Positions 1-7,210 of a stretch of 23,155 nucleotides of DNA are shown here, one piece after another (the first letter of the stretch is position 1; every line of letters begins with the position of its first letter). A program made the translations under genes and the position numbers. Source of the stretch: Alphaproteobacteria bacterium UBA3637. GTDB lineage: Bacteria > Pseudomonadota > Alphaproteobacteria > CAAHEQ01 > UBA3637. Below the pieces are notes generated by a model. It had not been told where the DNA came from. It saw only the letters and a list, made by a program, of their open reading frames with translations, and made no database searches. The stretch is from the NCBI GenBank assembly GCA_002373615.1, contig DFKU01000081.1, forward strand, positions 1 through 23,155, given 5' to 3'.

Positions 1-103
1 TCATGGCGGAATTATAGCCCGCTATCCCTGCGACACTCAAGACGCCCATCACCGCCAGGACACCCAGCATTTCCACCATACTGCGGCCACACTCACCCGT
101 CAT
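1..103 (-). CDS. Pilin-like prepilin protein, N-terminal part only
   Basis: The reverse strand reads from an ATG at 103 to the window edge without a stop. The product begins MTGECGRSMVEMLGVLAVMG and continues as a hydrophobic helix rich in Val, Leu, Gly and Ala that ends near GYNSAM. This is the layout of a type IV pilin or pseudopilin N-terminus: a short polar leader, a processing region, then a hydrophobic stem, with a Glu early in the hydrophobic segment. The protein would be exported and assembled at the inner membrane. The start at 103 is preferred because an AAGGTGG ribosome site lies about 8 bases upstream. An in-frame ATG at 133 has no such site and sits inside a palindromic repeat. 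The frame stays open further upstream through that repeat. The rest of the gene is outside the window. Confidence 0.7.
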   Translation of the reverse strand, partial: MTGECGRSMVEMLGVLAVMGVLSVAGIAGYNSAM

Positions 104-128
104 TACGAGCCCACCTTTTTTATATCCC

Positions 129-200
129 GTCATTGCGAGCCCGATAGGGCGTGGCAATCTGCCAGAGATTGCTTCGTTGGCAAGGCCGCCTCGCAATGAC
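129..200. repeat. Palindromic intergenic repeat (GTCATTGCGAG type)
   Basis: Perfect 11-base outer arms, GTCATTGCGAG at 129-139 and CTCGCAATGAC at 190-200, enclose inner arms GCAATCT (154-160) and AGATTGC (166-172), giving a long bulged hairpin. A degenerate half copy, GTCATTACGAGC, lies at 99-110 and overlaps the start of the pilin-like gene. This type of palindrome is a common dispersed repeat in alphaproteobacteria. Confidence 0.85.
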
Positions 201-230
201 AATGAAGGGGTAGAACGCCCATACTTCTCT

Positions 231-336
231 GTCATCCCTCGTTTAACGGGGAGCCACAGGCGACGCCAACAGGCGGTCCCGTAAGGGACGAGCGTAGTGA
301 GCAATCTCATGAGATCCCCGCTTTCGCAGGGATGAC
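231..336. repeat. Palindromic intergenic repeat (GTCATCCCT type)
   Basis: Arms GTCATCCCT (231-239) and AGGGATGAC (328-336) bound a mosaic interior. The interior includes GACGCCAACAGGCGGTCCCG at 262-281, which recurs in altered form at 10584-10603. It behaves like a composite of smaller repeat modules. Confidence 0.75.
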
Positions 337-362
337 AAGTGGAGGTGGAACGTCCACACTCT

Positions 363-459
363 GTCATCCTCGGGGCAGCGCATTGTTTATTTTTTGTCAT
401 CCTTGGGGCAGCGTCAGCTGAACCCGAGGATCCAGCGGTATGATATTCCTTACTAAATA
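363..459. repeat. Intergenic repeat (GTCATCCTCGGG type), two partial copies
   Basis: GTCATCCT followed by C/T and GGGGCAGCG appears twice, at 363-380 and 396-413. The second copy continues into CCCGAGGATCCAGCG and then ATGATATTCCTTA. The same tail (ATCCAGCG, ATGGTATTCCTTA) follows the palindrome at 10320-10342, so these are members of one family. The 460-597 stretch after it shows no gene that I can support. Confidence 0.7.
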
Positions 460-597
460 TATTTTTTTCATTTTCTTTTGCCTTTCTTCATGTAAAAAAG
501 TTATGCCACTTTGGCGTAAAAGCGGCTGGATGCTCAAAACTATACACAAAGAAATAGCGCGGTATAAAAGTTTTTGCAATATTTTTATTAGGGCAGA

Positions 598-623
598 AAA
601 AGAAGCCTCTTTTAATTGGGCTT
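598..623 (-). terminator. Possible terminator of the 651-971 gene
   Basis: Read on the minus strand, AAGCC and GGCTT (arms at 619-623 and 603-607) form a five-pair stem with an 11-base loop, followed by CTTTTT. The stem is short, so this is a weak call. Confidence 0.35.
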
Positions 624-650
624 TATGGAAATGAAATCCTTGAAAACAAC

Positions 651-971
651 CTATTCTCGGCCACCAACACGGGTCAGCATTTCCAAAGCAATATCTTCAC
701 TTAACTCTTCGACTGGACTTTCGTTTTCTTCTTCATCTAACATTTTAATACCTTCCTTGCCAGCGCTTTTACCCATGACTTTAGCTGCTTTTTTGATATT
801 TTTTCCTTGATTTAATCCTTGCAGGGCAACTCCACCACCAGGTATAATGGCATTCATGGCAACTTCAATAGCTAACCCTTCAACAGATGCCTGTGCTAAC
901 CTTTGCAGTATTTCTGATTTTGACTCATCTTTTTGAGAGACATTTTCTTCTTGTTTTTTGGTTTTATTCAT
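651..971 (-). CDS. Small hypothetical protein
   Basis: I do not recognise this 106-residue protein. A strong ribosome site (AAGGAG) sits 8 bases before the ATG at 971, and a plausible promoter lies upstream, so it is probably expressed. The first 20 residues are highly charged and polar (MNKTKKQEENVSQKDES). A central segment of about residues 28-60 is rich in Ala, Gly and Ile with an IIPGGGVAL stretch and could be a weak amphipathic or membrane-associating helix. The C-terminal third is acidic (DEEENESPVEELSED). There is no signal peptide and no catalytic motif. It is divergently arranged with ligA, and the intergenic gap is only 89 bases. Confidence 0.65.
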   Translation of the reverse strand: MNKTKKQEENVSQKDESKSEILQRLAQASVEGLAIEVAMNAIIPGGGVALQGLNQGKNIKKAAKVMGKSAGKEGIKMLDEEENESPVEELSEDIALEMLTRVGGRE

Positions 972-989
972 GTGCTTCTCCTTTCTTAG

Positions 990-1017
990 ATTCTACTAAA
1001 TCTTAAATTTAAATCAA
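990..1017 (-). promoter_or_regulatory. Promoter of the 651-971 gene
   Basis: On the minus strand, TTGATT (1017-1012) and TAGAAT (995-990) are separated by 16 bases. The predicted start of transcription is about a dozen bases upstream of the start codon at 971, leaving room for the AAGGAG site. Confidence 0.5.
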
Positions 1018-1025
1018 GTTTTTTC

Positions 1026-1054
1026 TTGCAATAGGTGGAAAAAAAGACTACACT
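1026..1054 (+). promoter_or_regulatory. ligA promoter, apparently leaderless
   Basis: TTGCAA (1026-1031) and TACACT (1049-1054) are separated by exactly 17 bases. The -10 box ends 6 bases before the ligA ATG at 1061, so the expected transcription start falls on the A of the start codon. No ribosome site lies at normal distance from the ATG. Confidence 0.55.
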
Positions 1055-1060
1055 TTTTTT

Positions 1061-3121
1061 ATGGAAAATGAAGATCAAATAAAACAAGAATTGCAAGATT
1101 TAGCGGACAAATTGGAACGCTACGATCGGGCGTATCATCAACAGGATGCCCCCTTGGTAACAGATGCCGAATACGATGCTTTGCGGCGGCGTGCAGAAGA
1201 ATTGGAGGCCCGTTATCCACATCTTATTCCCACCAACAGCCTTTCTCGCCGTGTTGGATTTGCGGTGGCCACCGGTTTTCAAAAAGCAACCCATACTGTC
1301 CCGATGCTTTCATTGGGCGATATTTTTTCTGAGGCAGAAGTGGTGGATTTTATGGATAAGATTCACCGATTTTTAGGCTTGCCTATGGATGCGCCCATTG
1401 AAATGGTGGCGGAACCCAAAATTGATGGACTCGGTTTTTCCGCTTGGTATGAGGATGGCGTTTTTACGCGTGGTGCCACCCGTGGGGATGGCATGGTGGG
1501 GGAAGATATTACTGAAAATTTAAAAACAATTTCGGAGCTCCCCAAAAAATTGCAAGCTGGAAATGATTTATTTGATGCCCCGCCTAAAATTTTAGATGTA
1601 CGCGGCGAAGTCTATATGTCCAAAAAGGACTTCTTTATTCTCAATGAAAATCAAGAAAAAATAAAAGAAAAGATTTTTGCGAACCCCAGAAATGCGGCGG
1701 CCGGCAGTCTGCGCCAACTGGATGCCAACATAACCGCCAAACGCCACTTACAGATTTTTGCCTATGCTTTGGGGGCGTATGAAGGCCAATCTTTCAAGAC
1801 GCATTGGGATTTCTTGCAAACTTTAAAAGGCTGGGGATTTCCCGTCAATCCGCTGATTCGTCTTTGCCAGACCACACAAGAAATGCTGGACTTTTTCCAT
1901 GAAGTGGGGGAAAAGCGTGCTGGCCTTCCCTATGATATAGACGGCGTGGTCTATAAGGTCAATGATTTAGCCCTTCAAAAACGCTTAGGGTTTATCGCAC
2001 GGTCTCCTCGTTGGGCGATTGCGCATAAGTTCCCTGCAGAGCAAGCGACCACACGCCTCAATAAAATTCGGATTCAAGTGGGACGGACGGGTGCCATGAC
2101 CCCTGTCGCGGATTTAGAACCCATCAATGTGGGGGGAGTCTTGGTGCAACACGCCACTCTTCACAATGCGGATGAATTGAAACGCAAAGACATTCGTGAA
2201 GGCGATACGGTCGTCATCCAACGGGCAGGGGATGTGATACCGCAGGTTGTGCGTGTTGTTTTGGAAAAGCGTCCCAAGAACAGTCAGCCTTTTGAGTTCC
2301 CATCCGTTTGTCCCGTTTGTGGTGCTCATGCCATGCGGGAAGGCGCTGATGCTGTCACTATTTGTACCGGCGGCCTCACTTGTCCCGCCCAAGCCATGGA
2401 ACGCCTGAAACATTTTGTATCCAAAGATGCACTGGATATTGAAGGTCTGGGTGATAAAAATATTGAACAGTTTTATCAATTAGGTTGGATTAAAAATCCC
2501 GTGGATATTTTTACTCTGCAGGAAAGACACGAATTTGATTTGCTTTCCTTGGAAGGGTGGGGACAAAAATCGGCTTTAAAACTTTTTGATGCCATTCAAC
2601 GTCGAAAAACAGTTCCTTTAAATCGCTTTATTTATGCGCTGGGGATTCCTGAAATTGGGGAAGCAACCGCTAAAGATATTGCAGGATACTTTAAATCGTG
2701 GCAGAGTTTTCAAGAAAATGCTGTTGCATCAGATGCCTCCGAACGCTTGATGAAAATTGATGGGATTGGCGTGGCAATGGCCAAAGAGATTGTGGACTTT
2801 TTTGGGGAAGAGCATAACCAAAAACTTCTTGGAAATTTACTTGCGTTCATAACCGTGGAAAACGCCATGGAAGAAACCGGTAAAACGCCATGGAAAGGAA
2901 AAACTTTTGTTTTGACAGGGACGTTATCTGTGGCCCGTGAAGAAGTTAAAGCACGGATTCAAGAATTAGGGGGGAAAGTATCAGGATCGGTTAGTTCTAA
3001 AACAGCTTATGTCGTGGCTGGCACTGATCCCGGCAGCAAGTACACAAATGCCTTAAAACTTAATATACCTATCCTAAATGAAGAAGAATTCAAAAAACTG
3101 CTTGACGAAGCTTTAAAATAA
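1061..3121 (+). CDS. ligA: NAD-dependent DNA ligase LigA
   Basis: This ligase seals nicks during replication and repair by transferring AMP from NAD to the 5' phosphate. At 686 residues it is full length. The adenylation lysine is Lys120 in the EPKIDG motif. An N-terminal NAD-binding Ia-type segment covers roughly residues 1-65. The OB region follows around residues 330-400 (KFPAEQATT, then VGRTGAMTPVA). A four-cysteine zinc site is formed by Cys417, Cys420, Cys435 and Cys441. Helix-hairpin-helix segments follow, and a C-terminal BRCT domain runs from about 609 to 686 (GKTFVLTGTL, then LGGKVSGSVSSKT). All expected catalytic motifs are visible. The upstream promoter predicts a leaderless transcript. 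The next gene begins 32 bases downstream, so it is probably the first gene of a three-gene operon. Confidence 0.97.
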   Translation: MENEDQIKQELQDLADKLERYDRAYHQQDAPLVTDAEYDALRRRAEELEARYPHLIPTNSLSRRVGFAVATGFQKATHTVPMLSLGDIFSEAEVVDFMDKIHRFLGLPMDAPIEMVAEPKIDGLGFSAWYEDGVFTRGATRGDGMVGEDITENLKTISELPKKLQAGNDLFDAPPKILDVRGEVYMSKKDFFILNENQEKIKEKIFANPRNAAAGSLRQLDANITAKRHLQIFAYALGAYEGQSFKTHWDFLQTLKGWGFPVNPLIRLCQTTQEMLDFFHEVGEKRAGLPYDIDGVVYKVNDLALQKRLGFIARSPRWAIAHKFPAEQATTRLNKIRIQVGRTGAMTPVADLEPINVGGVLVQHATLHNADELKRKDIREGDTVVIQRAGDVIPQVVRVVLEKRPKNSQPFEFPSVCPVCGAHAMREGADAVTICTGGLTCPAQAMERLKHFVSKDALDIEGLGDKNIEQFYQLGWIKNPVDIFTLQERHEFDLLSLEGWGQKSALKLFDAIQRRKTVPLNRFIYALGIPEIGEATAKDIAGYFKSWQSFQENAVASDASERLMKIDGIGVAMAKEIVDFFGEEHNQKLLGNLLAFITVENAMEETGKTPWKGKTFVLTGTLSVAREEVKARIQELGGKVSGSVSSKTAYVVAGTDPGSKYTNALKLNIPILNEEEFKKLLDEALK

Positions 3122-3153
3122 GCTTATGATAAGAGAAAAAGGAAAGGGGAATC

Positions 3154-5832
3154 ATGGATACAAACAGAGCTATGCCGCCACAAAAACCAGATCAACCGAG
3201 GACATCATCTGTTCATAGTGGGACGGATACGGATTTGTACAGAGCTATTGTCGGAGAAATCAAGGAAGAGGAAATACTGGCTCCCCCCAAGAAAAAGCAG
3301 ACAATTATTATGTCCGCTGTTGTTTTGTTTATGAAAGTCACGTTTTATTTTGATTCTGTTAGAAGGTCAAACGAAGGCTTATTCCATTTTTTAGGGGGAC
3401 TATGGGCTGGTTTTATGGGCTTGATTTATTTAGGGGGGCTAGTAACATTATTTTTGTCTGTTTATGCACGTGCACGTCTGCCTCTTTATTTGGAAAGTTT
3501 TTTTTCTGATCACCATTTAAAATATGATTCTTTAAAAATGGCAGATTATTCTTTGTCCAGAATAAAAGTAACAAATTTGCATGATGATGAAAATAAATAT
3601 GTGGTGCCACAACTCAATATTCATTCTACCTTCGCAGATTTTTTGCAAGGTCGTATCAGAACGGTGACCGCAGATGGTTTGCAGCTCAATTTGAAATCAG
3701 CTAATGGAAATTCGGATAGTTTGGAAAATGTCCTCAAAGTTTTGGATATAATTGCAAATCCGATGGAAGCTGGTTTAAATCTGAAAGTGAATTCTATAAC
3801 GATTAATAATGCTATTTTGAACATAGAAGGGAAAAGTACTAAAATTCCAGTCAATTTTTCTATGTCCGGCCTTTATACCAAAGAAGCTCAGGTGATTATC
3901 CCATTTACAGTGGATGAAGAATTCCTTAAGATGGATGCTTCATTGACTGTCAATGGTTCTGCAAATGAACGTCAGTTAAATTTAAGCATTAAATCTGGAA
4001 CTTTGGTGCTTCCTAATCGTGCTCCAGAAGAATTGCAGGGTGAAATGAATATCAAAACTTCTTTAAACAAAGTGGTTGCTTTGAACTCGAAAATCAATTT
4101 AAATTATGGATATAATCTTAAAAATATCGAAACCAATCTTGAACGAACAGAAAAAGGCTTTAAGGGAAATATATCATTTGTTTTGAATAACACCTCAGAA
4201 AAAACTTCTAAACCCTTGGCAGATATATTTATAGGATTTGATGAACTTTTCTTTTCAAAAGATGGGTTTGTCTCGACTTCATTACCTCTTCAAATGAAGA
4301 TTAACCGCTTGGTTCGTAATGCTACTCTTTTAGAAGGAGTGGAAGGACTCTTAAAGGGGAAATTAAATTGTAATTTGTCAAAGATTGAGTGTAATTATGA
4401 CTTGACTCAAGAAGCAATTATTCGATATCAAAATTTGTCAACCAAGTACAAAGAACAAAACATTAATATTAATGATTCTGGCGCAATTACCTTTTTACCT
4501 TCTTCGGATGTACTTTCTTTGAAATTACAAGATTCTTCCATCGGACTCAATTGGATTATGTCCAAGGTAGATTTGAACGGATACTATAATTTACCATCTA
4601 ATACACTCCATTTGGCGGCCGATACCTGCCAATTGTCTGGGCATTTTTCTGTTCAAATTAATCAAGATTCATTTGATGTTAAAGTTGAAAATGGTCTTTA
4701 TGAAACGCCAGCACTTGTTATGAAAGGGATCGATTTAATGGCGGATGATTTGTACAATCCGACGGCTCCTATTCATTTTTCTTCAAAAGAAGTGACAACT
4801 TCCTCACCTTTATTGATGCGCCCTGTTTCTGTGGATATGACTTATTTAAATCGTCAAATAAAGGCAAATGTTCGGGTAAAAGATTCAAAGTTATCGCTGA
4901 TAGCTGAGGGTGTTTTTCAACCATTTCAAAAAAACTTTGTCGGTCAATTTAAAATACCAACAATTGATTTATCAGAACTGCCATTCACCTTATCTGATTT
5001 GTCTTCTGTTTTTCCAGAAAATTTAACAAATCTTTCAGGGCAACTGATTGCCGCAGGACAGCTAAACTTTGCAGGGAGTGCAAATGTTTCCGGGCCATTT
5101 TATTTAGGGCTAAAGGATATTTCATTTCGTTTAAATGATACACCCGTTGAACAATTAAATGGTGTAATTGCCTTACAGTCTTTGATTCCATTGGTATCTG
5201 CTCCCAATCAAAATTTATTTATAGGAAAAATAGATACCCTTGTTCCTCTCACGAATATCAATGCTTCTTTCCAATTTGAAAATCAAGCATTGCGTTTGCT
5301 TGGCGCCCGCTCAGAATTGGGGGATGAAAGTTTATCTGTTGCCAGTGCATTGATTCCTTATAGAAAACCAAGTGCTCTTTTATATTTAAAAACAGATAAA
5401 GATTTTGATATTGCTCGTATGACACCTTTCCTTAATTTGACTGGGGTAACTCCGGTGGGTGGAACAGGCTCGTTGGCCATCCCTGTAAATATCTCTGAAA
5501 ATGGGGTTGAGCTTTCTTCTGCGACTTTAAAGGTCAATAATGTTACTTTGCGTCAAATACCAGGGAAACCGGATATTATGGGGTTATTTCAACAAGGGAA
5601 TAATGCTTATATGATTCGCAGTGGTCAATTGATTTATGATCCAGATAAAAAACTTCAAGTCGATTTGGATGGGTGGTTAATGCCAATGCGTAAACGGGAA
5701 GCATTTGTCCAAAAAGATATTCAATTGGAAAAACCCTTGTTTAAACCGGGTAAAATACAGCCAATACCCCAAAAAATTCAAGATAGGCAAAAACTTTTGT
5801 TTCAAACATATATGGAAGAATCAGTTCAATGA
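3154..5832 (+). CDS. YdbH/AsmA-like inner-membrane-anchored protein
   Basis: The 892-residue protein starts after a good AAAGGGGA ribosome site. The first 75 residues are cytoplasmic and charged. A single membrane helix spans about residues 79-103 (GGLWAGFMGLIYLGGLVTLF). The remaining roughly 790 residues are rich in alternating beta-strand pattern, as in AsmA-clan proteins that form long hydrophobic grooves between the inner and outer membranes. Near the C-terminus, GGTGSLAIPVNISENGVELS followed by a pG-type segment resembles the conserved end of the YdbH family. In known members this architecture supports phospholipid transport to the outer membrane. Family assignment rests on architecture and short motif resemblance, not on an identity I could compute. 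It overlaps the next gene by ATGA, indicating translational coupling. Confidence 0.7.
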   Translation: MDTNRAMPPQKPDQPRTSSVHSGTDTDLYRAIVGEIKEEEILAPPKKKQTIIMSAVVLFMKVTFYFDSVRRSNEGLFHFLGGLWAGFMGLIYLGGLVTLFLSVYARARLPLYLESFFSDHHLKYDSLKMADYSLSRIKVTNLHDDENKYVVPQLNIHSTFADFLQGRIRTVTADGLQLNLKSANGNSDSLENVLKVLDIIANPMEAGLNLKVNSITINNAILNIEGKSTKIPVNFSMSGLYTKEAQVIIPFTVDEEFLKMDASLTVNGSANERQLNLSIKSGTLVLPNRAPEELQGEMNIKTSLNKVVALNSKINLNYGYNLKNIETNLERTEKGFKGNISFVLNNTSEKTSKPLADIFIGFDELFFSKDGFVSTSLPLQMKINRLVRNATLLEGVEGLLKGKLNCNLSKIECNYDLTQEAIIRYQNLSTKYKEQNININDSGAITFLPSSDVLSLKLQDSSIGLNWIMSKVDLNGYYNLPSNTLHLAADTCQLSGHFSVQINQDSFDVKVENGLYETPALVMKGIDLMADDLYNPTAPIHFSSKEVTTSSPLLMRPVSVDMTYLNRQIKANVRVKDSKLSLIAEGVFQPFQKNFVGQFKIPTIDLSELPFTLSDLSSVFPENLTNLSGQLIAAGQLNFAGSANVSGPFYLGLKDISFRLNDTPVEQLNGVIALQSLIPLVSAPNQNLFIGKIDTLVPLTNINASFQFENQALRLLGARSELGDESLSVASALIPYRKPSALLYLKTDKDFDIARMTPFLNLTGVTPVGGTGSLAIPVNISENGVELSSATLKVNNVTLRQIPGKPDIMGLFQQGNNAYMIRSGQLIYDPDKKLQVDLDGWLMPMRKREAFVQKDIQLEKPLFKPGKIQPIPQKIQDRQKLLFQTYMEESVQ

Positions 5833-6218
5833 TGAAAAAAATAATAATTTTGGTGGGAATCTTATTATCAGCTTGTGCCAGGCCAAACTTGATAGAAACA
5901 CCGCTATCGCGCAGCCAAATTTATTATGGGCAATCAGTGGCAGATTTATATGATAATTTTGGGGCTCCCAAACGGGCGGCCCAATATGCCTACGGAGTTA
6001 TTGAATATACCTTTATTACCGAAAATATTGCAGTTGAAAATTTGGATAAGCGGTTGATGTATTGTAATATGTGGGTTTATGCTCAAAACAATCGGGTGAT
6101 TGATTGGAAAAGTGAAGGGAATAATTGTCATTTTCATGAACCGGATCCCAAAGTGATTCGCTATTTAGATGAACGACGGGATGAAATACCGGCTCAGGTA
6201 ACCTTTGATGAATATTAA
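5829..6218 (+). CDS. Small lipoprotein, possibly BamE-like
   Basis: A signal peptide with the lipobox LLSAC (modified Cys at residue 16) predicts a lipoprotein of 129 residues. The mature part has GQSVADLYDNFGAPK followed by a beta-rich segment with aromatic residues (YGVIEYTF) and CNMWVYAQNNRVIDWKSEG. This recalls the small SmpA/BamE fold (G, then d-l-x-x-x-f-G-x-P, then w-x-Y), but the match is only a pattern. Two further cysteines in the mature part, at CNMW and NNCHF, could form a disulfide. It overlaps the preceding gene by four bases (ATGA), so the two are co-translated and may act together in the envelope. Its stop overlaps that of xerC on the other strand by three bases. Confidence 0.75.
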   Translation: MMKKIIILVGILLSACARPNLIETPLSRSQIYYGQSVADLYDNFGAPKRAAQYAYGVIEYTFITENIAVENLDKRLMYCNMWVYAQNNRVIDWKSEGNNCHFHEPDPKVIRYLDERRDEIPAQVTFDEY

Positions 6219-7159
6219 CTTCTGGGATGGGCTTTTTTATAAACACGATCCAAATCTTGTAAAGTAATTTCGGTGTATCGTTGTGTGGCGGACAGAGTTG
6301 AATGCCCCAATAATTCTTGGACTGAACGCAAATCCCCTCCGGCTTGTAATAAGTGGGTGGCAAAACTGTGACGCAGGGCATGGGGGGTCACTGTGTCTGG
6401 TAAGTTCATAGCATACCTGATATGACGTACAGCTCTTTGGACAACGCCAGGATTGATTCTGTCCCCACGCGCACCTACAAATAAAGGGGCATCAGGTGTC
6501 GGGCAAGGATGCCCCTCCAGATATTTTTGAATAGCTTTTCTGACGGCAGGCAACAGTGGGACAAGGCGTTGTTTGTTACCTTTTCCTGTAATAACCATTG
6601 CCTCTTGATCCAAGGGAACATCTTTAATGTTCAGCGATAAGGCTTCTGCAATTCTGAGGCCCGCTCCATACATCAATGTGAACAAAGCCACATCCCTTAA
6701 ACCTTGCCAATGTTCTTTTTGCATTTCTTGGGCCACTTTCAAAAATTTTCCTGCTTGGTCTGCTGAAAGAGGATGGGGCAGTATTTTATTGGGACGCGCA
6801 GAGCGCACTGCCATAATGGCTTTATTTTGAATGAGCCTTTCCCGCATTAAAAAACGAAAGAAGTTTTTAAGGGCTGACACTCCCCGTGCAATGCTGGCTT
6901 TGGAAATCTTTTGTTCTGATCGCCATGCCAAAAATGCGCGAAAATCTGTAATTTTTAAATTTTCTAAATCCCTTAAATCCGCTTCTTTTCCCAAATAATC
7001 CAATAAAAAGGTGAAAAATTCTTTTAAATCTTCTTGGTAGGATTCGGCGGTAAGAAGTGAAAGACGCCTTTCAGACACCAAATATTCCTGCCATTTTTGA
7101 ATTGCTAGGCGGACTTTTTCTGAGGCGGTTGATTCAAAAGGGTTGAATTTAACTTCCAT
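6215..7159 (-). CDS. xerC: Tyrosine recombinase XerC
   Basis: XerC resolves chromosome dimers at dif with XerD. The 314-residue product has an N-terminal SAM-like core-binding domain (about 12-110) and a C-terminal catalytic domain. The catalytic set is visible: Arg169 (GAGLRIAEAL), a Lys at 193 or 196 in TGKGNK, His260 and Arg263 (HALRHSFATH), His286 (LLGHSTLS) and the nucleophile Tyr295 (ATQRYTEI). The start at 7159 is chosen because a ribosome site (AAGGA) lies 8 bases upstream, a promoter lies beyond it, and this gives the normal family length. An in-frame start at 7339 would overlap priA. Between XerC and XerD, XerC is favoured by family resemblance, but this is not certain. Confidence 0.9.
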   Translation of the reverse strand: MEVKFNPFESTASEKVRLAIQKWQEYLVSERRLSLLTAESYQEDLKEFFTFLLDYLGKEADLRDLENLKITDFRAFLAWRSEQKISKASIARGVSALKNFFRFLMRERLIQNKAIMAVRSARPNKILPHPLSADQAGKFLKVAQEMQKEHWQGLRDVALFTLMYGAGLRIAEALSLNIKDVPLDQEAMVITGKGNKQRLVPLLPAVRKAIQKYLEGHPCPTPDAPLFVGARGDRINPGVVQRAVRHIRYAMNLPDTVTPHALRHSFATHLLQAGGDLRSVQELLGHSTLSATQRYTEITLQDLDRVYKKAHPRS

Positions 7160-7171
7160 TTTGTGTATCCT
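7143..7171 (+). promoter_or_regulatory. Possible priA promoter
   Basis: TTGAAT (7143-7148) and TATCCT (7166-7171) are 17 bases apart. The -10 matches the consensus at four of six positions, so this is tentative. It would overlap the first codons of xerC and produce a leader of about 27 bases. Confidence 0.3.
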
Positions 7172-7181
7172 TGTCTTTGTA

Positions 7182-7210
7182 AGTGTAAAGGAAAAAAAGA
7201 AAAAATGCAA
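7182..7210 (-). promoter_or_regulatory. xerC promoter overlapping the priA start
   Basis: On the minus strand, TTGCAT (7210-7205) and TACACT (7187-7182) are spaced by 17 bases. The -35 box lies on top of the priA start codon at 7205. Transcription would start about 16 bases upstream of the xerC ATG. Confidence 0.55.

Noticed and set aside
440..634. 64-codon open frame with a hydrophobic start
   Set aside because: It begins inside the tail of an intergenic repeat, lacks a ribosome site, and its later part is not protein-like.
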